Part shown: piece after piece, positions 1 to 9,197 of the stretch
How the letters are laid out: each line of letters starts with the position of its first letter
How positions within the stretch are numbered: the stretch's first letter is position 1
Assembly (NCBI GenBank): GCA_010692425.1
Contig: JAAHHJ010000003.1
Location: 186,001-250,000, forward strand
Length of the DNA stretch: 64,000 bases
Direction: 5' to 3'
From: Symploca sp. SIO3C6
Lineage (GTDB): Bacteria; Cyanobacteriota; Cyanobacteriia; Cyanobacteriales; Coleofasciculaceae
Position numbers and translations under genes: made by a program
The notes under the pieces: model-generated
What the model saw: only the letters and a program-made list of their open reading frames with translations
Told to the model about the DNA's origin: nothing
Databases searched by the model: none

Positions 1-1355
1 ATATAGCTAACGGAAATGTCCCTCAGTATAAGCTCGATATTAAGCAGGTATCACCAGGATTACTAACTGTTTTTAGAACTCTTGGAAATGATGGTGCTAC
101 TGAAAAAGATCTTAGTAATTTGGTACTAGATGCTGATGGTTTTTCCGAACTACCGAAGTTGTACTACTACCTCCAGAAGTTTATTGATCTTGGTATGATT
201 TGTCATACCATTGTTTGCGAAGGATATCCCCTAGCTACCAGGTTGCCAATTTACCCTACCCAAAAATTCCAGTTCACAGATATAAAAATAGACCAAAAAT
301 ACGTGCTATCGCGTTTTGCTTATAGCTACAAAGAGCAAGAGCAGCTAGTACTGTCATCTCCTTTAGTCTCTGCACAGATTATCTTAGCTAATTGGAAAGG
401 TGCCGCAGTTATAGCTGAGCTTACTCAACCTCAAACTTGCCAGGAGTTGTGTACTAGAATACCAGATATTTCTCAACAGCTAATGCAGTTATTCTTAAGC
501 TTGCTGTTGAGTACCAAGATGCTGTGTGAAGTCAAAATGGATGGCAAGACTGAAGAAGAAACTAACAAAAACTTGGTTTCATGGGAGTTTCATGATCTGC
601 TTTTCCATTGCCGACATCGTAAAGGAAAGCATAGTTACCCTACCGGTAAAACTTTTCGTTTTTTAGACAAATTGGAACAGCCACCTCTAGCTAAAACCAA
701 GATGTCAAATGACATCATTGAGTTATATAGACCAGATCTTAAAAAACTCAAAGATGAGGATTATTCTTTTACCTGGGTTCTGGAAGCCAGGCAGTCAATC
801 AGGAGTTATAAAGATGAGCCTATAACCGATAGGCAGCTGGGGGAGTTCCTTTACCGTTCAGCAAGAAATAAAAGAATAATTTATAAGGATTATGGGGAAT
901 GTACTCATAGACCTTATGCTAATGGAGGAGGTCGTTACGAATTAGAGTTATATACTATCATCAATACCTGCAATAATATTACTTCAGGGATTTACCACTA
1001 TTGTCCTCAAGAGCATCAGCTTTGCCGACTGAGTGGGAGAAATAGTTATGTAGAAGCACTCTTAGAAGATGCCTATTTTGCTACAGGTAAAGCTTCTATG
1101 CCTCAGGTTTTGTTTATTTATGCTGCTCGTTTCTCAAGAATTGCCTGGGTTTATGAATCTATTGCTTATTCTCTGATCCTCAAGGATGTGGGTTGCTTAC
1201 AGCAGACAATGTATCTAGTGGCAACAGCGATGAATCTCGCCCCTTGTGCCATTGGCTGTGGAAATTCAGATTTATTTGCGACTGCGGTAGGAGCAGATTA
1301 CTATGAAGAAACTTCAGTAGGAGAATTTATCTTAGGCAGTAATACAGAAATTTAA
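1..1355 (+). CDS. SagB-type dehydrogenase (TOMM azoline oxidase), 5' partial
   Basis: FMN-dependent dehydrogenase that oxidises thiazolines/oxazolines to thiazoles/oxazoles in TOMM peptides (family knowledge). The C-terminal half (about residues 225-411 counted from the TTG at 120) is nitroreductase-like, with EARQSIRSYKDEPI, SGIYHYCPQEHQL and LAPCAIGCGNSDLF. The N-terminal part looks like a winged-helix and linker region typical of SagB/ThcOx proteins. Reading frame 3 stays open from base 3 upstream of that TTG with coherent protein (LLTVFRTLGNDGA), so the true start lies outside the window and this is a partial gene. It precedes a precursor peptide and lies in the same orientation as a YcaO cyclodehydratase, which supports the role. 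An unrelated nitroreductase is unlikely given this context. Confidence 0.85.
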   Translation, partial: IANGNVPQYKLDIKQVSPGLLTVFRTLGNDGATEKDLSNLVLDADGFSELPKLYYYLQKFIDLGMICHTIVCEGYPLATRLPIYPTQKFQFTDIKIDQKYVLSRFAYSYKEQEQLVLSSPLVSAQIILANWKGAAVIAELTQPQTCQELCTRIPDISQQLMQLFLSLLLSTKMLCEVKMDGKTEEETNKNLVSWEFHDLLFHCRHRKGKHSYPTGKTFRFLDKLEQPPLAKTKMSNDIIELYRPDLKKLKDEDYSFTWVLEARQSIRSYKDEPITDRQLGEFLYRSARNKRIIYKDYGECTHRPYANGGGRYELELYTIINTCNNITSGIYHYCPQEHQLCRLSGRNSYVEALLEDAYFATGKASMPQVLFIYAARFSRIAWVYESIAYSLILKDVGCLQQTMYLVATAMNLAPCAIGCGNSDLFATAVGADYYEETSVGEFILGSNTEI

Positions 1356-1531
1356 AAACATTCATGTTCTAGGCATATTTTTTAATATTTTTTTATGCTA
1401 ATATCAATATTATATGGTTGTAAAAAAAGCAATTTGTCGCTAATCATCATTAGTCTGAAACGCCTCTAAATTGATGCTGGATGTACTGCCATATTCAATA
1501 AAACACTGTTGTATTAACGAGGAAGTTAAGG

Positions 1532-1876
1532 GTGCAAATTTTTTCTGAAGAATCTCAAGAATTTCAAATAATTTTGTCACAAATAATTGCCAAAACTTGG
1601 CTAGATGAGGATTTGAACTCACGGTTTCTTGCCAATACCAATGTTGTACTTGAAGAAAATGGACTACCCCTCCCCGGAGGCGTAGAATTTCAAGTTAAGG
1701 GAAATATCTTAGTCGGAACTTCCAAAAGTGCATCTGATAGTTCCACCGGTGAGGTTGTCTACGAAATTCCTCTGCCTACTAAACCCACTGGCTTGACAGA
1801 GCAAGTGCTACAGTCTTGGGCTAGCGAGGATAATTCTGAAATGTCTATTGACGTACATTGTAGAGGTTCAATGTGA
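1532..1876 (+). CDS. NHLP-family TOMM/RiPP precursor peptide
   Basis: A 114-residue precursor with a nitrile-hydratase-alpha-like leader. Residues 10-50 (IIAKTWLDEDLNSRFLAN..., ENGLPLPGGVEFQVKG) follow the family pattern of an Ala-Trp-like helix, Asp, a Phe-Leu-x-N box, a Glu-x-Gly-x-x-x-P turn and later an LP-x-x-P box (IPLPTKPTGLTEQ). Start is GTG, with a GAGG ribosome site about 8 bases upstream. The C-terminal tail EMSIDVHCRGSM would be the core, but it has only one Cys and few Ser/Thr and lacks the usual Gly-Gly cleavage site. It sits between SagB and the kinase/YcaO genes. Alternative: a degenerate precursor that no longer gives a product. Confidence 0.8.
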   Translation: MQIFSEESQEFQIILSQIIAKTWLDEDLNSRFLANTNVVLEENGLPLPGGVEFQVKGNILVGTSKSASDSSTGEVVYEIPLPTKPTGLTEQVLQSWASEDNSEMSIDVHCRGSM

Positions 1877-1939
1877 GCGACTTCAGGCATCGTGCCGATG
1901 GCGCGAATCCTGAGTATTGATCGATTTTGAGATATATCT

Positions 1940-1971
1940 CTGGCAGGGCTAGCAGCTGATAACCCTGTCAG
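1940..1971 (+). promoter_or_regulatory. Hairpin downstream of the precursor gene
   Basis: CTGGCAGGG at 1940-1948 pairs with CCCTGTCAG at 1963-1971 (nine pairs, one G-U). No T-run follows, so an attenuator or RNA-stability hairpin is as likely as a terminator. Such hairpins often sit after precursor genes so that the peptide message is made in excess (inference). Confidence 0.45.
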
Positions 1972-1992
1972 TATGCTTGTTGATCGATTAGT

Positions 1993-2039
1993 ATTAGGCT
2001 ACAATGCCATACTTGGGCATTTTGTTATGTTTGCCTAAT
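1993..2039 (+). promoter_or_regulatory. Nested hairpin reaching into the kinase start codon
   Basis: An outer stem ATTAGGC (1993-1999) / GCCTAAT (2033-2039) encloses an inner stem AATGCC (2003-2008) / GGCATT (2016-2021). The outer right arm covers the first two bases of the kinase ATG (2038). It could act as a weak terminator (TTGTT follows the inner stem) or as a translational block on the kinase. Confidence 0.4.
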
Positions 2040-5000
2040 GCTTTTCTGTCGTATCAATCCTTGTCTGTTAAGACTATCTGGAATCATAAGATTGTCCAAG
2101 ACTATTATTCTGAGGGCAATCATAGTGGTCTTGGCAGTGATTATCATACCATCAAGGGTAAATGCTCAAGAATCTCAACTTGAATTTAAACAGCTCACAG
2201 TTAATCAGGGACTATCTCAAAGCTGTATCTTTGCAATACTTCAAGATAGCCGAGGATTCATGTGGTTTGGGACACAGGATGGGTTAAATAGATACGACGG
2301 ATATAGATTTATAACCTATAAATATGACCAGGATGATCTCCACTCATTGTCTGATAATTGGGTGAATTCAATCTATGAAGATCACGAAGGGTTCATCTGG
2401 GTAGGTACTGATGGACTTGGACTCAATAAATTCAATTATGAAACTGAACAGTTCACACGTTATACTGATGAACCCAATAACCCTAATAGTTTAGATGGTA
2501 ATCGTGTCTTGTCAATCCACGAAGACAAGTCTGGTAGACTTTGGATTGGCACAGCAGGGGGGGGAATCAATCTATTTAATCGCCAAACGGAGCAATTTAT
2601 TCACTATCGACATGATCCAGATAATCCCCAGAGTTTGAGTAGTAATACTATTTTATCAATCTATGAAGACAAGTCCGGTAGATTTTGGCTTGGCACAGCA
2701 GGGGGAGGACTCAATCTATTTAATCGCCAAACGGAGCAATTTATTCACTATCAACATGATCCAGATAATCCACGGAGTTTGAGTAGTAATACTATTTTAT
2801 CAATCTATGAAGACAAGTCCGGTAGATTTTGGCTTGGCACCGAGAAGGGAGGGCTTAATCTGTTTAATCGTCAAACTGGACAATTTATTCACTATCAGCA
2901 TGACCCAGATAATCCCCAGAGTGTGAGTGATAATACTATTAATTCAATAGTTGAAGATAGCTCTGGTAATCTCTGGCTAGCCACCAGTAGCTGGTATGGG
3001 AATAACTATGGTACAGCTCTCGAAAAATTTTCTCCAGAATCGGAAGAATTTACCCATTACCAGCACGACCCATATAATCCTAAGAGCTTGAGCGAAAATG
3101 TAATTCCTTCTCTCTGGAAAAGTAATTCGGAAATCTTATGGATTGGAACCGGATTCAGCGGTATCAACAAGTTAGACTTAAAGGATAATAAATTTGTTAA
3201 TTACCAAAATAATCCAGAAAATCCAAATAATTTGAGTGATAATCACATTAGTTCAATCTATGAAGGCAGAGACGGCAGTCTCTGGATTGGCACTTTTAAT
3301 AAAGGACTAGATAAACTAAACCGTGAAACTGGGGAATTTATACATTACCGACACGAACTTAATAATCCCAATAGCTTGAGTAGTAACGATATTTGGTCAG
3401 TTTATGAAGACCATTTAGGTAATTTATGGATTGGTACTTTTAATGCTGGACTTAATAAACTCAACCTTAAAACTGGGGAATTCACTCATTACTTACATCA
3501 ACCAAATAACTCCAACAGCTTAAGCGATGACACTGTAGTCTCAATCTATGAAGATCATTTAGGTATTCTCTGGTTTGGCACTTTCAGTGGTGGAGTCAAT
3601 AAGTTTGATCCCGAAACTGGGCATTTTACTCACTACACTTACAATCCAGACGATCCTAACAGCTTAAGTGATAACAATATCTGGGTAATTTATGAGGATC
3701 AAGAAGGAGCTATTTGGCTCGGTGGCTATGGTCAAGGAGGGCTTAATAAATTTAATCGTGAAACTGAGCAATTCACACGCTACAAACATGATCCTAACAA
3801 CTCTAATAGTCTAAGCTATGACCGCATTGATGCTATCCATGAAGACAGGTCAGGTATTCTGTGGATTGGTACCTATGGGGGAGGACTTAACAAATTTGAT
3901 AAATCAACGGACAAATGGACGATTTATACAGAGAAAGAAGGTCTTTCCAACAATTCTGTGATTGGCATTTTAGAAGATGACCAAGGAAATTTGTGGTTAA
4001 GCACTGGCAAAGGATTATCAAAATTCAATCCTCAAACTGAAACCTTTAGAAATTATGATGTCAGTGATGGTCTTCAGGGTAATGAATTCGATGGTGTCAA
4101 AGCCCATCTTCAAAGTAAAGCAGGAGAAATGTTTTTTGGTGGTCTAAATGGCTTTAACAGCTTTTTCCCTGAACAGGTAAAAGACAATCCTTACATTCCC
4201 CCGATTGTGATTACCGATTTTAAAATTTTTAACGAGAGCGTAAAACTAGATAAAACAATTGCTGCAACCCAACAAATCAAACTCTCTTACAAAGAAAACT
4301 TCTTCAGCTTTGAATTTTCTGCCCTCGACTATACCAATCCTCAAAAAAATCAGTACGCCTACAAACTAGAAGGATTTGACAAAAATTGGATTAACTCAAG
4401 AACTAGACGCTATGCCAGTTACACTAATTTAGATGCCGGCACCTATATCTTCAAAGTTAAAGGTTCCAACAACGACGGCGTCTGGAATCAACAAGGCACT
4501 GCCATCACCATCATTATTACTCCTCCCCCTTGGAAAACATGGTGGGCTTACGTTAGTTATGTCCTGTTACTGGCAGCTATAGTCACAGGATATGTCCGCT
4601 GGAAAATCCAAGCCCAGGAGCGCGAAAATGCCTTACTAAGGGAAAGTGAAACCAAGCTCAAGCAAATTTTAGAAGCAATACCCATAGGCATTGTTGTGAT
4701 TAATACCTCTGGTCAATCGGTCTATGTTAATCACACCGCCATTGAGTTACTAAGTTTAGAAACTGCGCCCGATGGGTTTATCGGTAAAATATCCGATACT
4801 TTTCAATTCTATATTGCTGGGACAAAGCAGTTATATCCCTCAGAGAATCTAACAATATCGCAGGCTCTCAAAGGAAACAACACCACCATTGACGATATCG
4901 AGATCCACCATCAAGACCAGGTTATCTCCTTAGAGGCAAGAGGAACTCCCATTTATAATGATCAGGGTGCGATTATTTATGCCGTTTGTGCTTTTCAAGA

Positions 5001-6036
5001 TATCACAGCTCGCAAACAAGCAGAAGCAGAGAGCCAGCAATATACTCAAGAGCTAAAGCAGGCAAAGGATCAGTTGCAAGCAGTGTTGAATACTGTGCCT
5101 GGCTCCGTTGCCTGGATGAGTGCAGATGGGCGCTACCTTGGTACTAATGGTTATTTAGCCAAAGCCCTTAACTTATCTCCTGAAGCTTTTGTCGGTCAAG
5201 AAATCGGCTTTTTTGATCACACATCTCAATTATCTCAATTTATACTAGAGTTTCTGGCAAGCCCGAAGACCACTAACTCCCGAGTGGTTAACATACCAAT
5301 CAAAGAGTCGATACGCAATTACTTGATCGCAGCTCAGAAATATCAACAAAATAGTGCGGCTGTGGCAGTAGGAATTGATATTACAGAGCAAAAGTCGGCA
5401 GAAGAAGCTCTGCGCAAGTCCCTCAAGGAAAAGGAAATTTTGCTAAAGGAAGTTCATCATCGAGTCAAAAACAACTTGCAGGTAATTTCGAGTTTACTAG
5501 ACCTTCAATCCTCCAACCTCAAAGACGCCAATACCATCGAACTGTTTAGGGACAGTTACAATCGTGTCAGATCGATGGCATTAGTTCATGAGAGGCTTTA
5601 TAGCTCTACATCTCTCGAAGAGATTAACTTCGCTGAGTATATTGAAAATCTAACTAGCCATCTGATCCAGTCCTACGGGCTGGCTACAGAACCAATCGAG
5701 ATCAAACTTAATTGCCAAGAAGTGTTTCTCAATCTGGATAAGGCAATTACTTGTGGTTTGATCATTAATGAACTGATTTCCAATGCCCTGAAATACGCCT
5801 TTCCTCACAAAACAGGAGGTTTAGTGGAAATTAGACTCAATTGTGAGGGTGAGCAGTTGTTTTTAAGTATTAAGGACAATGGTGTGGGTTTGCCCAAAAA
5901 TTTAAATTTGCAAGTTCCTACCACACTAGGACTACAGTTAGTGCAGATTTTAACCCAACAACTAGAAGGAGAACTAGATCTAGACCAAAGTCAGGGCACA
6001 GAATTCACAATTAAATTTTCTTCCAGGGAAACCTGA
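2038..6036 (+). CDS. Two-propeller (Reg_prop/Y_Y_Y) sensor histidine kinase
   Basis: Membrane sensor kinase of 1332 residues. An N-terminal signal/anchor segment (about residues 20-42, IILRAIIVVLAVIII) is followed by about 14 propeller repeats of 44-48 residues with the motif [IV]xED..G..W[IL]GT, enough for two seven-bladed propellers in the periplasm. Then come a Y_Y_Y domain (about 755-830, YAYKLEGFDKNWI), one TM helix (about 838-858), two PAS regions (about 870-985 and 1015-1115) and a HisKA_2 dimerisation helix whose phosphoacceptor His precedes RVKNN (about 1141). A HATPase_c domain completes it (N-box NELISNALKYAF near 1240, DNGVGLP near 1280). No receiver domain is fused. It lies inside the TOMM cluster, so it may sense a peptide or glycan signal that controls it (inference). 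No response regulator is adjacent. Confidence 0.9.
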   Translation: MLFCRINPCLLRLSGIIRLSKTIILRAIIVVLAVIIIPSRVNAQESQLEFKQLTVNQGLSQSCIFAILQDSRGFMWFGTQDGLNRYDGYRFITYKYDQDDLHSLSDNWVNSIYEDHEGFIWVGTDGLGLNKFNYETEQFTRYTDEPNNPNSLDGNRVLSIHEDKSGRLWIGTAGGGINLFNRQTEQFIHYRHDPDNPQSLSSNTILSIYEDKSGRFWLGTAGGGLNLFNRQTEQFIHYQHDPDNPRSLSSNTILSIYEDKSGRFWLGTEKGGLNLFNRQTGQFIHYQHDPDNPQSVSDNTINSIVEDSSGNLWLATSSWYGNNYGTALEKFSPESEEFTHYQHDPYNPKSLSENVIPSLWKSNSEILWIGTGFSGINKLDLKDNKFVNYQNNPENPNNLSDNHISSIYEGRDGSLWIGTFNKGLDKLNRETGEFIHYRHELNNPNSLSSNDIWSVYEDHLGNLWIGTFNAGLNKLNLKTGEFTHYLHQPNNSNSLSDDTVVSIYEDHLGILWFGTFSGGVNKFDPETGHFTHYTYNPDDPNSLSDNNIWVIYEDQEGAIWLGGYGQGGLNKFNRETEQFTRYKHDPNNSNSLSYDRIDAIHEDRSGILWIGTYGGGLNKFDKSTDKWTIYTEKEGLSNNSVIGILEDDQGNLWLSTGKGLSKFNPQTETFRNYDVSDGLQGNEFDGVKAHLQSKAGEMFFGGLNGFNSFFPEQVKDNPYIPPIVITDFKIFNESVKLDKTIAATQQIKLSYKENFFSFEFSALDYTNPQKNQYAYKLEGFDKNWINSRTRRYASYTNLDAGTYIFKVKGSNNDGVWNQQGTAITIIITPPPWKTWWAYVSYVLLLAAIVTGYVRWKIQAQERENALLRESETKLKQILEAIPIGIVVINTSGQSVYVNHTAIELLSLETAPDGFIGKISDTFQFYIAGTKQLYPSENLTISQALKGNNTTIDDIEIHHQDQVISLEARGTPIYNDQGAIIYAVCAFQDITARKQAEAESQQYTQELKQAKDQLQAVLNTVPGSVAWMSADGRYLGTNGYLAKALNLSPEAFVGQEIGFFDHTSQLSQFILEFLASPKTTNSRVVNIPIKESIRNYLIAAQKYQQNSAAVAVGIDITEQKSAEEALRKSLKEKEILLKEVHHRVKNNLQVISSLLDLQSSNLKDANTIELFRDSYNRVRSMALVHERLYSSTSLEEINFAEYIENLTSHLIQSYGLATEPIEIKLNCQEVFLNLDKAITCGLIINELISNALKYAFPHKTGGLVEIRLNCEGEQLFLSIKDNGVGLPKNLNLQVPTTLGLQLVQILTQQLEGELDLDQSQGTEFTIKFSSRET
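2571..2858 (+). repeat. Near-identical 144-bp tandem repeats inside the kinase propeller
   Basis: The DNA from 2571 recurs at 2715 with only a few substitutions over a 144-bp period (48 codons), and a third, more diverged unit follows near 2859. The other propeller blades are far more diverged at DNA level. This points to recent blade duplication. Confidence 0.85.
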
Positions 6037-6376
6037 TTATAGGTTGTGACAATAAAGAAGTCACAACTTAGAAGTTAACTTCTGTATTCTTCAGCCCAAA
6101 CCCAAAATGCCTATAATTGAATCCGATTCTTATAGTCAATTGTTTGTATTCATTGTCACTAAAAAAAAGTAAGTTTGATTACACAAAATTATTGTAATTG
6201 TTTAATGTATTTTTATTACACTATAGTGGTAAAATAAAATCTATCTTAAGATAGAATACTGATCTACTTACTGACGTTTTAAAAACAGACTGAAATCATT
6301 AAAGAAAATAATTGTCATATCCTTTTTTACTTATTAAAATTTTAAAATTACAATTTAATTCAAATAAAATCATATC
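6037..6376. other. AT-rich intergenic region with two inverted repeats
   Basis: GTTGTGAC (6043-6050) pairs with GTCACAAC (6060-6067), and a perfect 14-bp palindrome AGAAGTTAACTTCT follows at 6070-6083. They form a candidate terminator for the kinase without a clean T-run. The rest (6120-6376) is very AT-rich and probably holds the promoter of the YcaO gene. I see no gene. Confidence 0.5.
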
Positions 6377-8620
6377 ATGCTGAATAAGCCCAAATTTAAA
6401 AGTTATTTTCAAGTTGAAGTTATAAGTCCTGATGTATTTTTACTTTCTGAGAAAGACAACTTTTTGCTCAGCGGTCATCTTTATGTGCTGTTAGCACCAC
6501 TACTTGACGGTCAGTATACAGTTGATCAACTCATTAGGCTTCTGCAAGGACAAGCTTCTGCAGCTGAAGTTTACTATGCCTTAATGCTCATGGAGCAAAA
6601 AGGCTATATAGTTGAAAATGATCAACAACTGCTACCTAGCGTCGAGGCTTTCTGGAATATTTTAGATGTTGAGCCATCCGAAGCCAGCAAGCTACTAAAA
6701 TCCACTAAAGTTTCAGTGGCCAGCTTCGGTACAGTTTCCACACAAGAATTTGTCTCAACTCTTGAATCTCTAGATGTTCAAGTAGACAAGCAGGGAGACT
6801 TAACAGTAGTATTAACCGATGACTATCTGCAAGAGGGTCTTACTTCTTTTAATCAAGAAGCCCTAAAATTAAAACGACCCTGGATGCTAGTCAAGCCTGT
6901 GGGAAGTACAATTTGGCTCGGACCAATATTTTATCCTGGGAAAACTGGTTGTTGGGAATGTTTAGCTCAACGCCTGCGCAACAACCACCCTGTCGAAACT
7001 TATATTCAGAAACATAAAGGGATGTCAGTATCTTTGCCCACTTCTCTTGCTGCCATTCCTTCGACATGGAAACTTGGGCTGAATTTAGCGGCAACTGAAC
7101 TTGTAAAATGGCTCATTCAGGGAGAGAATAAACAGCTCGAAGGTCTTTTAGTTAGTATTGATACCATATCTCTCAAGATAGAAAACCATCTTGTGGTTAA
7201 GCGCCCTCAATGCCCTAGTTGCGGTCAACCTGAGCAATTTAACAGAGAGCCATTACCTCTGATTTTAAAAAGTGTTACTAAAACTTTTACTGCTGATGGT
7301 GGACACCGTTGTCTTTACCCTGAAGAAACCTTCAAAAAATATCAACATCATATCAGTACAATTGCTGGAATAATCCAAGCTTTGAAATCTTTTTATGACA
7401 ATGAAAATGGAGTACTTCATAGTTATACTGCTGGTCAAAATTTAGCACTGAAACCTGAAAACGTATACTTATTGCGTGAAACTGTACGTAGCAAAAGTGG
7501 AGGCAAAGGCAAGACCGAAATTCAAGCCAAAACTAGTGCAATCTGCGAAGCAATCGAAAGATATTCTGGTGTCTTTCAGGGTGACGAGATTAGGCATAAA
7601 GATACATATATAAATCTTGGTGATGCAGCAATTAACCCTAACACTCTTCTACATTTTAGTGAAGAGCAATATAAAAATCGCAATCAAAGTAGCTCTCAAG
7701 CTTCCAACTATCAAAGTGTTCCAGAACCTTTTGATGAAAACAGCGAAATTGAGTGGACACCTGTTTGGTCTTTAACTTATCAAAAGTTTAAGTATATTCC
7801 CACAGCTTATTGCTACTACGGCTATCCGAAAAAAACAAATATGTTTTGCTGTTCTAACTCCAATGGTGCAGCAGCTGGCAACTCAAAAGAAGAAGCGATT
7901 TTACAAGGTTTCATGGAGTTGGTAGAACGAGATAGTGTAGCCTTGTGGTGGTATAATCGTCTGAAAAGACCAGCTGTCAATTTAGATAGTTTCGATGAAC
8001 CTTACTTTCAAGATATAAAAGATTATTACCAAAAAATTAATCGAGAAATTTGGGTTTTGGATCTCACTGCCGATTTAAGTATTCCGGCTTTTGTTGCTAT
8101 ATCTCGAAGAACAGACCAAAAAGCAGAAGATATCATCTTCGGTTTTGGAGCGCACTTTGACCCAAAAATTGGAATACTTCGAGCTATAACTGAGGCAAGC
8201 CAAATCTTACCAGGTGTCTTACGCGTTGCAGCTGATGGCACTACCGAATACAGCTTTACTGATGAGGTAGCTTTAGAATGGTGGCAGACAGCAACTATCA
8301 AGAATCAGCCTTATTTAGTTCCTGATGCCAGTGTTAAAGCAAAAGTCTACTCTGATTATCGGCAGTTGTGGAGTGATGACTTCCTCGAAGATGTCTTAAC
8401 CTGCGTCAACATTGCCAAGGAACATGGCATGGAAACACTGGTACTCGATCAAACGCGTCCTGATATTGGACTAAATGTTGTCAAAGTAATAGTCCCTGGA
8501 ATGCGACATTTTTGGAAAAGATTGGCACCAGGAAGACTTTATGATGTTCCCGTAAAATTAGGTTGGTTGCCAGAGCCCTTGAAAGAAAATCAATTAAATC
8601 CTTTTCCAATGTTTCTTTAG
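6377..8620 (+). CDS. TOMM cyclodehydratase, ThiF-like/YcaO fusion
   Basis: ATP-dependent cyclodehydratase that converts Cys/Ser/Thr of a precursor peptide into azolines. Residues 1-85 look like a leader-binding (RiPP recognition) domain. Residues 90-290 form a ThiF/E1-like partner domain with zinc-type Cys pairs (CWEC near 191 and CPSC near 279). Residues 310-747 are YcaO, with the ATP/Mg motifs AICEAIERY (about 388) and SNGAAAGNSKEEA followed by ELVERDSVALWW (about 495-520). The protein ends in a Pro-rich tail NPFPMFL, like the PxP tails of azoline-forming YcaO proteins. The fused form is the usual one in NHLP-type clusters (family knowledge). The ATG is preceded by an AT-rich leader without a strong ribosome site. 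Confidence 0.9.
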   Translation: MLNKPKFKSYFQVEVISPDVFLLSEKDNFLLSGHLYVLLAPLLDGQYTVDQLIRLLQGQASAAEVYYALMLMEQKGYIVENDQQLLPSVEAFWNILDVEPSEASKLLKSTKVSVASFGTVSTQEFVSTLESLDVQVDKQGDLTVVLTDDYLQEGLTSFNQEALKLKRPWMLVKPVGSTIWLGPIFYPGKTGCWECLAQRLRNNHPVETYIQKHKGMSVSLPTSLAAIPSTWKLGLNLAATELVKWLIQGENKQLEGLLVSIDTISLKIENHLVVKRPQCPSCGQPEQFNREPLPLILKSVTKTFTADGGHRCLYPEETFKKYQHHISTIAGIIQALKSFYDNENGVLHSYTAGQNLALKPENVYLLRETVRSKSGGKGKTEIQAKTSAICEAIERYSGVFQGDEIRHKDTYINLGDAAINPNTLLHFSEEQYKNRNQSSSQASNYQSVPEPFDENSEIEWTPVWSLTYQKFKYIPTAYCYYGYPKKTNMFCCSNSNGAAAGNSKEEAILQGFMELVERDSVALWWYNRLKRPAVNLDSFDEPYFQDIKDYYQKINREIWVLDLTADLSIPAFVAISRRTDQKAEDIIFGFGAHFDPKIGILRAITEASQILPGVLRVAADGTTEYSFTDEVALEWWQTATIKNQPYLVPDASVKAKVYSDYRQLWSDDFLEDVLTCVNIAKEHGMETLVLDQTRPDIGLNVVKVIVPGMRHFWKRLAPGRLYDVPVKLGWLPEPLKENQLNPFPMFL

Positions 8621-9197
8621 ATAAATTTGATAAAAACTCCATTTCTTTAACGAAGGCAGGAGGCAGGAGGCAGGAGGCAGGAGGAATCTGCCTTCTTGCC
8701 TACTCGCGACCAAAGGGAGCAAGGGTTTAAATCCCCCACTTCTTTAAGTGGCTTGTATTTGGTTGGGGTTGAATCCCCTTATAATATTTGTTGCAGTATA
8801 GTTCCATCAATTTTTCAAAATTGGTCTTGAGATTAGCGAAAAATTTGTAACCTCGTTTGAGGTCACTGGCACTTTTAAAAACTGTTGACAACAGCGCTCG
8901 CCGTGAAGATAATAAAATTGCCTATTAATTTAACAGTTACCTGTTGTGGGTTGTTTAATAAATGTGCTATAATAAAAGACGGTCAAACTAAAATTTTAGG
9001 CAATTGACACTTGCTAGCTGAAATTGCTGCACCGTCGATTGAGAAACAAGATCTAGTTTGGCAAGTAAAATACGAGATTAAACATAGGGTGGAGAGGTGC
9101 GCTTTCAAACCGCCTCGTCATATCCTTTGAGAATCCCCATCTCTTGAGAGCGGGGAGTAAGTCAAGTTAATCAACAATTGATTCAGAATACCCCCCC
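8621..9197. other. Intergenic region with low-complexity repeat
   Basis: Contains about five tandem copies of GGCAGGA at 8655-8683 and a short segment (8717-8739, GGAGCAAGGGTTTAAATCCC) that recurs in inverse orientation near 43135-43165. A hairpin GGGG..CCCC lies near 8765-8780. The region ends in the promoter listed separately. No gene seen. Confidence 0.6.
8944..8973 (+). promoter_or_regulatory. Candidate extended -10 promoter for PDH E2
   Basis: TTGTGG (8944-8949), an 18-bp spacer and TATAAT (8968-8973), preceded by TGC, make a good sigma-70-type extended -10 promoter. It lies about 220 bp upstream of the E2 start and would give a long 5' leader. Confidence 0.5.

Noticed and set aside
8700-8780. 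tRNA-like T-loop (GGGTTTAAATCCC) near a hairpin
   Set aside because: No cloverleaf, acceptor stem or anticodon arm can be built; the segment recurs near 43140 as a dispersed repeat.
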